Part shown: in pieces, positions 53,713 through 62,626 of the stretch
Layout of the letters: each line of letters starts with the position of its first letter
Numbering within the stretch: the first letter of the stretch is position 1
Source of the DNA: Sphingomonas sp. H160509
Lineage (GTDB): Bacteria > Pseudomonadota > Alphaproteobacteria > Sphingomonadales > Sphingomonadaceae
DNA: 64,000 bases
Direction of reading: 5' to 3'
Assembly: GCF_024124765.2 (NCBI RefSeq)
Contig: NZ_JAMXSR020000002.1
Coordinates: forward strand, 2,530,001-2,594,000
Notes under the pieces: model-generated
Databases searched by the model: none
Told to the model about the DNA's origin: nothing
What the model saw: only the letters and a program-made list of their open reading frames with translations
Program-made: the position numbers and the translations under genes

Positions 53713-54878
53713 ATGGCATCGACGATCTCCTGCGACGTTGCGATCGTTGGCGCGGGTTTGGCCGGCGGGATGATCGCGCTGGCGCTGAAAGCAAAGCATC
53801 CGGCGTTGGACGTGCGCCTGATCGACGCTGCGCCAGTCGTCGGCGGCAATCACCTCTGGTCGTTCTTTGGGAGCGACGTGGCGCAGGCGGATCGCTGGAT
53901 CGTCGCGCCGCTCGTGGTGCATGCGTGGCGCGGGTATGACGTGCGTTTTCCGGCGCATGAACGGACGATCGACGCGACTTATTATTCGATCGAGAGCACG
54001 CGGCTCGACCGCGAGGTTCGCCGCGTACTTCCTGCGCATGCTTTGATGCTTGGGCGGAAGGTGTCGGGGGCTAGTGCGACCGCGGTGGTGCTGGCCGATG
54101 GCGACCGGATCGAGGCGACTGGCGTGATCGACGCGCGGGGGGCGGGCGACCTGTCGCTGCTCGATCTCGCCTGGCAGAAGTTTCTCGGGCGCGAACTGGC
54201 GCTATCGGTGCCGCACGAAAGCCCGCGGCCGATGGTGATGGACGCGACGATTCCGCAGATCGACGGGTATCGGTTCGTCTATTGTTTGCCGTTCAGCGCG
54301 GATCGGATGTTCGTCGAGGACACCTATTATAGCGACACGCCGGATCTCGATATTCCGGTGCTGGGCGGGCGGATCGATGACTATGTCACGGCGCGTGGCT
54401 GGTCGGTCGAGAGCGTCGTTCGCGAGGAGTCGGGCGTGCTGCCGGTCGCGATGGGGGGGATTTCGAGGCGTATTGGCGGTCGGGTGGTGCTCGGGTGGCG
54501 AAGGCCGGGATGCGCGCGGGAATGTTTCATCCGACCACGGGGTACTCGCTGCCGGACGCGGTTCGGACCGCTTCCATGCTGGCGGGCCTCGGCGATTTCT
54601 CGGGCGCGAAGCTTCACGATGCGACCCACGCGATGGCGCGGGCGACGTGGAAGTCGCGTGGCTTCTACCGGATGCTCGACACGATGTTGTTCCGCGCCGC
54701 CGAACCGGAGGAACGCTACCGCATCCTCGAGCGCTTCTACCGCCTCTCCCCATCGCTCATCGGTCGTTTCTACGCCGGACGCTCGACGCTTTCCGACAAG
54801 GCGCGCGTTCTGACCGGCAAGCCCCCCGTCCCCATCGTGCGCGCCGTCCGCGCCATCGCAGGCAGTATGTCATCATGA
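53713..54878 (+). CDS. crtY: Lycopene beta-cyclase CrtY (one deletion)
   Basis: Cyclises both ends of lycopene to beta-carotene. N-terminal DVAIVGAGLAGGMIALAL binds the nucleotide, GGNHLWSFF is a CrtY signature, and TYYSIESTRLDREVRR and DGYRFVYCLPFSADRMFVEDTYYSD (in parts) are typical. The frame breaks at the seven-G run 54453-54459; adding one G gives VAMGGDFEAYWRSGGARVAKAGMRAG and then GMFHPTTGYSLPDA. The restored length is about 388 residues. CGGAGG lies upstream of ATG 53713. The stop overlaps crtI (ATGA). Confidence 0.92.
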
Positions 54879-56352
54879 AGACCGCAATAGTCATCGGCGC
54901 AGGTTTCGGCGGGCTGGCGCTCGCGATCCGGCTGCAATCCGCGGGCGTGCAGACGACGATCGTCGAAAGCCGCGACAAGCCGGGTGGGCGCGGATATTAT
55001 TGGGAGCGCGACGGGTTCACGTTCGATGCGGGGCCGACGGTCATCACCGATCCGGACTGCCTGCGCGAGCTGTGGGCGCTGACCGGGCGCGACATGAGCG
55101 AGGACGTGACGCTCGATCCGGTGCTGCCGTTCTACCGCCTGAACTGGCCGGACGGGACCAATTTCGATTACACCAACGACGACGTGCAGATGCGCGCCGA
55201 GATCGAGAAGCTGCATCCCGGCGACTGGGCGGGGTACGAGAAGTTCCTGCAATATTCGGCGGGGGTGTTCCACGAGGGCTATGAGAAGCTCGGCCATGTC
55301 GCGTTCCTCGACTTCGGGTCGATGATCAAGGCGGCGCCGGCGCTGGCGAAATACCAGGCGTGGCGGTCGGTCTATTCGATCGTGTCGAGCTTCGTGAAGT
55401 CGGAGAAGCTGCGCGAGGCGTTGAGCTTCCATACGCTGCTGGTCGGCGGCAACCCGATGACGACGAGCGCGATCTATGCGCTGATCCACAAGCTGGAGCG
55501 TGACGGCGGGGTGTGGTTCGCGCGCGGCGGGACCAACCGGCTGGTGGCGGCGCTGGTGACGCAGTTCGAGCGGCTGGGCGGCGTGTTGCGGCTCGACGAT
55601 CCGGTGACGTCGATCGAGACCCTGGGCGACCGCGCGACCGGCGTGACGACCGCGAGCGGCTGGTCGGGTCAGGCTGATGCGATCGCGGCGAACAGCGACA
55701 TCATGCACACGTATCGCGACCTGCTGGCGACGTCGCGGAGTGCGAAGCGGAAGACGGGGTCGCTCGAGCGAAAGAAGTACTCGCCGTCGCTGTTCGTGGT
55801 GCATTTCGGGATCAAGGGCACGTGGCCGGGCATCCCGCACCACATGATCCTGTTCGGGCCGCGCTATAAGGGGGCTGCTCGAGGACATTTACGACCACGG
55901 CGTGCTGTCGGAAGATTTCTCGCTGTACCTGCATCATCCGACCGTGACCGATCCGTCGCTGGCGCCGGAGGGGCATTCGACCTTCTATGCGCTGGCGCCG
56001 GTGCCGCATCTCGGGAAATTCCCGGTGGATTGGGACGAGATCGCGCCGATTTTGGAGAAGCGCATCCTCGACGAGATCGGGCGGCGGTTGATCCCGGACA
56101 TCCATGAGCGGATCGTGACGAAGTTCTCGTACGCCCCGAAGGATTTCGCGGAGGATCTGAATGCGCATCTCGGGTCGGCGTTCTCGCTGGAGCCGGTGCT
56201 GACGCAGAGCGCGTATTTCCGGGTGCATAATCGCGACGAGCATATTCCGAATATGTACTTCGTGGGGGGCTGGGACTCATCCGGGTGCGGGTATCCCGGG
56301 GGTTGTCGGGAGCGCGAAGGCTACGGCGGCACTGATGCTCGGCGGACAATAG
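54875..56352 (+). CDS. crtI: Phytoene desaturase CrtI (two frame breaks)
   Basis: Four-step desaturase converting phytoene to lycopene. N-terminal AIVIGAGFGGLALAIRLQ is the FAD site; DKPGGRGYYWERDGFTFDAGPTV is a CrtI signature; FHTLLVGGNPMTTSAIY and the C-terminal flavin motif VGAGTHPGAGIPGVVGSAK follow. One extra G at 55870-55874 and one at 56264-56269 break the frame. Removing both gives about 491 residues ending LMLGGQ. It is translationally coupled to crtY. Confidence 0.93.
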
Positions 56353-56538
56353 TCTCAACAAGCTTTTATCGTCTGATAGAGTTATCCGAAACGGTGTGAT
56401 TGACCTCTGTTATTTGACGATACTTCCTCGGAAGGTCGTGACTAACTCCGTAATGGTGGTATCGAGTGTAGATGCCGGCCGCCATCATTCTAGCATCCCT
56501 TTAGACCGGATTTCGGTCAGCAACAGAGGGGATGCATC

Positions 56539-56811
56539 ATGGCTATTACTGTCAAGAGCGTGGACTGGAACGGAATCAGCAGCAACGAGCAGCAGAAGAT
56601 CCGCGACATCATCGGCAAGAATTTCGACGGACAGACGGTCGAGGTCGGCGAAACGCCCCTGGAGGCAAACGGCGGCAACGCCTGCACGACGGCCTGCTCT
56701 ATCGCGCAGCAGGCCGCCCAGGCCGCATGTAGCCTCCTGCCTTGGCCTGCGAGCACGGTCTGCAATTTTGCCGCCGAGAAGGCCGGTGATTTTTGTCGGA
56801 GCCAGTGCTGA
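56539..56811 (+). CDS. Small Cys-rich protein with mirror-symmetric cysteines, predicted helical hairpin
   Basis: A 90-residue protein with GAGGGG about 10 bases before the ATG. The N-terminal half is polar and cysteine-free with a helical stretch (SSNEQQKIRDIIGKNF), then ETPLEANGG, a double-Gly site like those at leader cleavage points. The C-terminal half has six Cys at residues 49, 53, 64, 75, 86 and 90, spaced 4-11-11-11-4. Every mirror pair (49+90, 53+86, 64+75) sums to 139, centred on LPWP (67-70). This fits two helices folded back at the Pro-Trp-Pro turn and held by three nested disulfides. The function is unknown; a bacteriocin-like or secreted peptide is possible. No processing genes are adjacent. 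Confidence 0.75.
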   Translation: MAITVKSVDWNGISSNEQQKIRDIIGKNFDGQTVEVGETPLEANGGNACTTACSIAQQAAQAACSLLPWPASTVCNFAAEKAGDFCRSQC

Positions 56812-56904
56812 GATAGTATGCGGGTGCCGCGATCGCGGCGGCACCTAAATACTCGAGCCGGGTACCTGCTTGTGACGGGGTATCACATCCCCTAACGCGG
56901 GCAC

Positions 56905-57485
56905 ATGAAACGTCTTGCTGTGTATTGCGGGTCGGCGACGCCGGCTGATCCTGTCTATATCGAGGGCGCTCGGGCGCTGGGATTGGCTTTTGCCGAGCGG
57001 GGGATTGGCCTCGTTTATGGCGGCGGGCGGACCGGGCTCATGGGTGCGATCGCGGATGGGGCGCTTGAGGGCGGCGGCGAGGTGATCGGCGTCATTCCGC
57101 AGGCGCTGGTCGATGCGGAGGTCGCGCACCGGGGGCTTACCGAGTTGCACGTCGTCAGCGGCATGCATCAGCGCAAGCAGATGTTTACCGATCTCTCCGA
57201 CGGGTTCGTGACGATCCCGGGTGGGACGGGGACTATGGACGAGCTGTGGGAGGCGCTGAGCTGGGCGCAGCTTGGGTATCATGCGGATCCGGTCGGGTTG
57301 CTCAATACGGCTGGGTATTATGATCACCTGATCGCGTTCTGGGAGAAGATGGGCGAGGTTGGTTTTTGCGGCCGCAGCACCGGGATCTGCTGATCGTGGC
57401 GGATACGCTGGACGTGCTGCTCGACCGGATGGAGCGCCACGTGCCGACGCAGCCGATCGTGCGGATGAACGCGTCGGATTTGTGA
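56905..57485 (+). CDS. LOG-family protein (cytokinin-type nucleotide phosphoribohydrolase), one deletion
   Basis: Rossmann-fold enzyme of the TIGR00730 family, which cleaves ribose phosphate from nucleoside 5'-monophosphates. Seen: LAVYCGSATPADPVYIEGA, VYGGGRTGLMGAIADGAL and the catalytic GMHQRKQMF and PGGTGTMDELWE. The frame breaks at TTTTT 57363-57367; adding one T gives GEVGFLRPQHRDLLIVADTLDVLLDRM. The restored length is about 193 residues. It lies between crtI and crtB, although it has no known carotenoid role. Confidence 0.87.
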
Positions 57486-57530
57486 GCTTGACGGCCCGCT
57501 CCAGCACCAGCCGCCATCCCAACGTTCGCC

Positions 57531-57637
57531 GCCACCCCGGCGGAGGCCGGGGCCCAGTAGGGAAGGTTGCAGTAACGACGCGCAGCGCCAGCCAATTGAT
57601 GTCCCCCAACTGGGCCCCGGCCTTCGCCGGGGTGGCG
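57531..57637. repeat. Paired palindrome, family C, copy 4
   Basis: CCACCCCGGCGGAGGCCGGG GCCCAGTAGGG is mirrored by CCCAACTGGGCCCCGGCCTT CGCCGGGGTGG, with a spacer of about 40 bases. It lies between the LOG gene and crtB. Confidence 0.8.
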
Positions 57638-57654
57638 CATATAACGGTGGTATC

Positions 57655-58618
57655 GTGCGAGATGATGACGTGAATCACCCCCTGCCCTCGCGCGAGGCGA
57701 TCGTTGCTACCGCGCATGAGTCGATCTCGCGGGGGTCGAAGAGTTTTGCCGCTGCCAGCCTGTTGTTCGACAAACCTACGCGCGAGCGGGCTTGGCTATT
57801 GTACGCGTGGTGCCGTCGGTGTGACGATATCGCGGATGGGCAGGGATCATGGGCACGGCATGACCGTGGTCGACGACGCTCCGGCGCGGTTGGTGGCGCT
57901 GTCGGCGATGACCGAGCAGGCGCTCGCGGGCGAAGTGGTCGGCGAGCCGGCGTTCGATGCGCTGCGGATCTTTGCGGCCGAAACCCGGCTGCCGAAGCGG
58001 TTTGCGCGTGATCTGGTCGAGGGATTCGCGCTGGATGCGCGCGAGTGGCGGCCGCGGTCGGAGAACGACCTGTACAAATATTGCTACCATGTCGCGGGTG
58101 TCGTCGGGTGCATGATGGCGATCGCGATGGGCGTCGATCCCGACGACGAGGATACGCTCGATCGCGCATGCGACCTGGGGATGGCGTTCCAGCTCGCCAA
58201 TATCGCGCGCGATGTCGAGGAGGATGACCGGGTCGGGCGGTGCTATCTGCCCGAGGACTGGCTGGTAGAGATGGACTTTCCGCCTGGGCAGCACATGAAG
58301 CCGCCGTTCCGCTCGCGCCTCGCGGTGTTGACGAAGCGGATGGCGGATCGGGCGGCGGCGTTCGAGGCTAGCGCGCGGGAGGGGACGCCGGCGCTGTCGT
58401 TCCGTTCGGCCTGGGCGGTCTTGTCGGCGGCGGGGATCTATGGGGCGATCGGGCGGACCGTGGCGGCTCGGGGTGAGCATGCGTGGGATCACCGGGTGAC
58501 GACGTCGGGGATGCAGAAGCTGGGGTTTATCGTGACGGCGGCGCGGGAAGCGGCTCGGCGGGATACGCTGTATCCAAGGACTGTGCGCGATGCTCGGCTG
58601 TGGACGCGGCCTCGCTGA
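57655..58618 (+). CDS. crtB: Phytoene synthase CrtB (one frame break)
   Basis: Condenses two geranylgeranyl diphosphates to phytoene, the first committed carotenoid step. Seen: SISRGSKSFAAASLLF, the first Asp motif WCRRCDDIADG, YCYHVAGVVGCMM, and the second Asp motif LANIARDVEEDDRVGRCYLP. The frame breaks at GGG 57843-57845; removing one G gives DDIADGQDHGHGMTVVDD. The restored length is about 320 residues. The start is GTG 57655 or GTG 57670; neither has a clear ribosome site. With crtY and crtI it forms the carotenoid cluster. Confidence 0.92.
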
Positions 58619-58637
58619 TTGCCGGCGTCTAGCTTGG

Positions 58638-58687
58638 TCTCCCGCGAAGGGGGGAGCAGTCTGGGTCCCCGCCTTCGCGGGGAAACA
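58638..58687. repeat. Paired palindrome, family B, copy 4
   Basis: TCTCCCGCGAAGGGGGGAGC is mirrored by GTCCCCGCCTTCGCGGGGAA with a very short spacer. It lies between the convergent crtB and the small leftward gene. Confidence 0.7.
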
Positions 58688-58689
58688 GT

Positions 58690-58920
58690 CTAGCCCTGTA
58701 GCTTAGCCTTGCCGGCCTTCGCCATCAACTGGCCTTGCGCCCGGCAGTTCGCACTGATCATCGGATACGGAACGTCGGTATTCTGCGCCAACTGATCGGG
58801 GAGTGCGGCGCGGCACTGGGCCATCGTCTCGTAGCGCGCTGGGATCACGCGCGCCTCGGTGCAGTTCACGTTGCCGTCACCGCAGCCCATGATGGCCATG
58901 ACGTAGAACAGCGGTTCCAT
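58690..58920 (-). CDS. Small hypothetical protein, 76 residues, with paired cysteines
   Basis: Starts MEPLFYVMAIMGCGDGNVNC and continues ARYETMAQCRAALPDQLAQN, ISANCRAQGQLMAKAG. Four Cys and the C-x-D-G/N start resemble small sphingomonad proteins annotated only as hypothetical. A weak hydrophobic N-terminus (LFYVMAIMG) may be a signal or membrane anchor. GAATGAAATGG precedes the ATG. It diverges from the ABC exporter. Confidence 0.6.
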   Translation of the reverse strand: MEPLFYVMAIMGCGDGNVNCTEARVIPARYETMAQCRAALPDQLAQNTDVPYPMISANCRAQGQLMAKAGKAKLQG

Positions 58921-59053
58921 TTCATTCTCCAGTGGATCGCGGTGGCAGGCGACGTGGCCGACATCGGACACGATAACAAAAGCGACGAAGTGGCAGGATT
59001 GTTCCCCCAACTGCTTTCGCCGGGGCTTGACTGCGCCTACATCGCATCGATCC

Positions 59054-60916
59054 ATGCCCCCTGATACGTACACCTCCACCCGCGCGGACCAGCCGTTGCT
59101 GCCGACGCTCCGCCGTTTCCTGCCGTTCCTGTGGCCGGCGGGGCAGCCCAAGCTGAAGGCGCGGATCGTCGTCGCGATGCTGCTGGTGATCGCGTCGAAG
59201 CTGATCCAGGTTTTCGGCGCCGCGTTCACGCTGAAATACGCGGTCGACCGGATGGCAGGGAACGATCGCGGGGCGCTGACGCTCGTCGTGCTGCTGGTGG
59301 TCGGGTACGCGGCGTCGCGGTTCGGGACGACGTTGTTCGACAATCTGCGCAATGCGGTGTTCGAGCGCGTCGGGCAGGACGCGTCGCGGCGGCTGGCGGC
59401 GCAGGTGTTTCGCCATCTGCATGCGCTGAGCCTCGATTTCCATCTGTCGCGGCGGACGGGTGCGGTCACCAAGGTGGTCGAGCGCGGGACCAAGAGCATC
59501 GACACGATGCTGTATTTCCTGCTGTTCAATATCGCGCCGACCGTGTTCGAACTGGTGCTGGTGCTCGGGCTGTTCTGGACCAAGTTCGGCTGGCCGCTGG
59601 TCGTCGCGACGGTCGTGATGGTGGTCGGCTATATCGCGTTCACGCGGATGGTGACCGACTGGCGCAATGCGCTGCGGGCGCGGATGAACGACCTCGATAC
59701 CGGCGCGGTCGCGCATGCGGTGGATTCGCTGCTGAACTTCGAGACGGTCAAGTATTTCGGCGCGGAGGAGCGCGAGGCGCGCCGCTACGACAGCGCGATC
59801 ACGGCGTATTCCGAGGCGGCGGTGAAGAGCGAGAATTCGCTCGCGTGGCTGAACCTCGGCCAGGCGCTGATCACCAATGTGATGCTGGCGGGGGGCATGG
59901 GGTTCGTCGTGTGGCGGTGGAGCCGCGGCGAGGCGTCGGCGGGTGACGTGGTGTTCGTGTCGACGCTGCTGGCGCAGCTGTTCCGGCCGCTCGACCTGCT
60001 GGGTATGGTGTACCGGACGATCCGGCAGGGCGCGCTCGACATGGCGGCGATGTTCGACCTGATCGATACGCCCGCGACCGTGGTCGATACGCCGGGTGCG
60101 CCTGCGCTGGCGGTGAGCGCGGGGCATGTGCGGTTCGAGGGGGTGTCGTTCGGGTATGACGTTGGGCGGCCGATCTTGCGCGACCTGGAGCTGGACGTGC
60201 CGGCCGGATCGACACTGGCCGTGGTCGGGCCGTCGGGGGCGGGCAAGTCGACGCTCGCGCGGTTGCTGTACCGGTTTTACGACCTGACGGGCGGGCGGAT
60301 TACCGTCGACGGGCAGGATATCGCGCAGGTGCGGCAGGCTTCGTTGCGCGCTGCGATCGGGATCGTGCCGCAGGATACGGTGCTGTTCAACGACACGATC
60401 GGGTATAATATCGCCTATGGTCGCGAGGGGGCCGAGATGCCGGAAGTCGAGGTTGCGGCCAAGGGCGCGGCGATCGCCGGGTTCATCGAGCGACAGCCGC
60501 TTTGGTATGAGACGCGCGTGGGCGAGCGTGGGTTGAAGCTGTCGGGCGGCGAGAAGCAACGCGTGGCGATCGCGCGGACGCTGTTGAAGAACCCGCCGAT
60601 TTTGATTTTAGACGAGGCAACGAGCGCGCTGGATAGCCGGACCGAGGCTGAGATCCTCGACACGCTGGAGGCGATCGAGCGCGGGCGCACGACGATCGTG
60701 ATCGCGCACCGGCTGTCCACGGTGGTTCATGCGGACCAGATCGTCGTGCTGGAGGCGGGGCGGATCGTCGAGAAGGGCACGCACGCGGAGCTGCTGCGGC
60801 AGGGTGGCGTGTATGCAGAGATGTGGAACCGGCAGGCGCAGGAGCGGGCCGGGGATGATGAGGGGGGCGTTGGCGGCGGAGTAGGTTACGCAGCCGTACG
60901 TGCCCGTTGGCCATGA
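59054..60916 (+). CDS. Atm1-family ABC exporter (half-transporter)
   Basis: About 620 residues: six membrane segments (residues about 30-330) fused to one ATPase. Seen: Walker A GPSGAGKST, Q-loop IVPQDTVLFND, signature LSGGEKQRVAIARTL, Walker B ILILDEATSALD and H-loop IAHRLSTVVHAD. The membrane part has FHLSRRTGAVTKVVERGTKSID and NFETVKYFGAEERE, both typical of Atm1/HMT1 transporters that export glutathione-linked metal or iron-sulfur precursors. The start is ATG 59054 or ATG 59027. The frame is intact. Confidence 0.92.
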   Translation: MPPDTYTSTRADQPLLPTLRRFLPFLWPAGQPKLKARIVVAMLLVIASKLIQVFGAAFTLKYAVDRMAGNDRGALTLVVLLVVGYAASRFGTTLFDNLRNAVFERVGQDASRRLAAQVFRHLHALSLDFHLSRRTGAVTKVVERGTKSIDTMLYFLLFNIAPTVFELVLVLGLFWTKFGWPLVVATVVMVVGYIAFTRMVTDWRNALRARMNDLDTGAVAHAVDSLLNFETVKYFGAEEREARRYDSAITAYSEAAVKSENSLAWLNLGQALITNVMLAGGMGFVVWRWSRGEASAGDVVFVSTLLAQLFRPLDLLGMVYRTIRQGALDMAAMFDLIDTPATVVDTPGAPALAVSAGHVRFEGVSFGYDVGRPILRDLELDVPAGSTLAVVGPSGAGKSTLARLLYRFYDLTGGRITVDGQDIAQVRQASLRAAIGIVPQDTVLFNDTIGYNIAYGREGAEMPEVEVAAKGAAIAGFIERQPLWYETRVGERGLKLSGGEKQRVAIARTLLKNPPILILDEATSALDSRTEAEILDTLEAIERGRTTIVIAHRLSTVVHADQIVVLEAGRIVEKGTHAELLRQGGVYAEMWNRQAQERAGDDEGGVGGGVGYAAVRARWP

Positions 60917-61011
60917 GCGCGCCCACGACCCGGCCGCGTCGAAGTTGCTCGGCGTTCACCCCGTAAGCAAGTACGGCGGCCGCATTCGAACGGCAGCTTC
61001 CGCTTCGATGC

Positions 61012-61063
61012 TCTCCCGCGAAGGCGGGAGCCCAGCCTGGGTCCCCGCCTTCGCGGGGAAACA
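61012..61063. repeat. Paired palindrome, family B, copy 5
   Basis: TCTCCCGCGAAGGCGGGAGC is mirrored by GGTCCCCGCCTTCGCGGGGA over about 52 bases. It is the first of three repeat units in the gap 60917-61384, which contains no visible gene. Confidence 0.8.
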
Positions 61064-61109
61064 ATATTGGCGACAGCGTCTTGGAACTCGGGTGTTCCCC
61101 CGTCAAACG

Positions 61110-61213
61110 CCACCCCGGCGAAGGCCGGGGCCCAATTGGGGGACGTTGCTGACGGACGGCAGCGAGTCGTCATTGTCACCTTTCCAATTGGGCCCCGGCC
61201 TCCGCCGGGGTGG
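61110..61213. repeat. Paired palindrome, family C, copy 5
   Basis: CCACCCCGGCGAAGGCCGGG GCCCAATTGGG is mirrored by CCAATTGGGCCCCGGCCTCC GCCGGGGTGG, with a spacer of about 40 bases. Confidence 0.82.
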
Positions 61214-61272
61214 GTGGTTGGTTGCCGGGTGGAGCGCTAACGGCGAGTAGCGCGGAGTGCACTAACGCTTCT

Positions 61273-61353
61273 GTTCCCTTGCGAACGCGGGGGGGCCAGG
61301 AATGACGGGCGATGGCATTGCTTGATCCTGGGCCCCCGCTTTCGCGAGGGAAC
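61273..61353. repeat. Paired palindrome, family B, copy 6 (diverged)
   Basis: GTTCCCTTGCGAACGCGGGG GGGCCAGG is mirrored by TCCTGGGCCCCCGCTTTCGC GAGGGAAC, with a spacer of about 27 bases. It lies just after the stop of the leftward HsdR_N gene. Confidence 0.7.
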
Positions 61354-61384
61354 GGAAGAAGGAGGGCGGGGGCGGGGGTCGCCG

Positions 61385-62458
61385 CTATGCTGGGATCGCC
61401 GGATCCAGCTCGCGCAACCTTGCCTCGATCGCTTCCGAATATTGGTAGATGTGCGTCAAATCTGACAGCAGATGACGCGTCTCGTCCTTGCCGGCGAACA
61501 TGCCGAGATACTTGGTCGTGATGCCGTTGAAGTGCATCCGCGCGATCGTCTTGCGGTTGTTGTCGTCCAACAAAATCGCGCAATACGATTTCGCATCGCG
61601 GACGATGACGCGTTTCGGGTCGACGAGCCGCGAGGCGATCGCCTGGATGATGTGGAAGCCGGAAATCTCCTCCTGCGTAGTGACGATGCCGTCGCCGTCG
61701 GAGGGGTCGTCGGACACGCCCGGCGGCAGGTCCTCGACCGGGCTCGACGCCTTCAGTGCGGACGACAGGCGTTCGTTGACGAAATCGCGGATCAGCGCGG
61801 CGATCGCGGGCGCTAGCAGCTTGGCGAACCCGTCCTTGATCGCCGGCGTCAGGCGCCCGCCATGGACGCGTTGCGCCATCATCCGGACGAACTCGTCGGA
61901 GGGCTCGGCGAACTCCTTTTCGAGTTCGAGGCGGATCAGCGACTGCGTCTTGAGGTTGCCGGCCTCCTGGACGATCTTGTCGATGTCGAACGCGGCCTTG
62001 GTGAACTTCTCGAGCGTGCGGATGTCGGCGGGCTTGATCGCGTCCATCGTGAAGGTGAAGAACGGCTTGTCGTCCATCTTGTTCGGGCGCTCGATGTCCG
62101 AATAGAATTGGTAGACGACGCCGTTGGTCAGTACCGCGAGGCGCGCGTCGGTGACGCTGAAATAGCGAAACAATTGCCCGGCGTGGTTGACGTTGAGCTG
62201 GACCGACGAGGGCTTGCACTCGATCAGGATTGACACTTTCCCGCCCGCGCAGATCGCGTAGTCGACCTTCTCGCCCTTCTTGGTGCCGATGTCGGCGGTG
62301 AATTCGGGGACGACCTCGGACGGGTTGAACACGTCGTAGCCGAGCGACTGGAGGAACGGCATGACGAGTGCGGTCTTCGCGGCCTCTTCGGTCAGCAGGA
62401 CTTCGCGGTGTTCGATCGTCCGCTTTTGCAGCTCGGCCAGCCTGATGTTCAGTTCCAT
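61385..62458 (-). CDS. Orphan type I restriction R-subunit N-terminal-like nuclease domain protein
   Basis: A 357-residue protein starting MELNIRLAELQKRTIEHREVLLTEEAAKTALVMPFL (N-terminal helices), then GYDVFNPSEVVPEF, KVDYAICAGGKVSILIECKPS, a PD-(D/E)xK nuclease core (Asp, then E-x-K), and YFSVTDARLAVLTNGVVYQFYSDIE. This matches the HSDR_N type region, but the helicase motor of a true HsdR is absent and no hsdM or hsdS lies nearby. The C-terminal half is helical with a late beta region (VIVRDAKSYCAILLDDNNRK). It may be a solitary repair or defence nuclease. The frame is intact. Confidence 0.8.
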   Translation of the reverse strand: MELNIRLAELQKRTIEHREVLLTEEAAKTALVMPFLQSLGYDVFNPSEVVPEFTADIGTKKGEKVDYAICAGGKVSILIECKPSSVQLNVNHAGQLFRYFSVTDARLAVLTNGVVYQFYSDIERPNKMDDKPFFTFTMDAIKPADIRTLEKFTKAAFDIDKIVQEAGNLKTQSLIRLELEKEFAEPSDEFVRMMAQRVHGGRLTPAIKDGFAKLLAPAIAALIRDFVNERLSSALKASSPVEDLPPGVSDDPSDGDGIVTTQEEISGFHIIQAIASRLVDPKRVIVRDAKSYCAILLDDNNRKTIARMHFNGITTKYLGMFAGKDETRHLLSDLTHIYQYSEAIEARLRELDPAIPA

Positions 62459-62626
62459 GCAATTTCCCCCAGTGAACATGCGACGATGTGCGGGGATTTC
62501 GCTCTGGTCCATGCCGCGACCGAACAACTTGGCCGGATTTCGATCGAGTCGCCAAAGCGGCGCGACCGGCCTCTTACGACCGATCACGCATTGCGGGGAA
62601 GGTGAACGAACCCTAGGTCCGGGGCA

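Noticed and set aside
58922..60559. 545-residue leftward Arg/His/Gln-rich frame
   Set aside because: Reverse-strand shadow of the Atm1 ABC exporter, whose motifs are complete on the plus strand.
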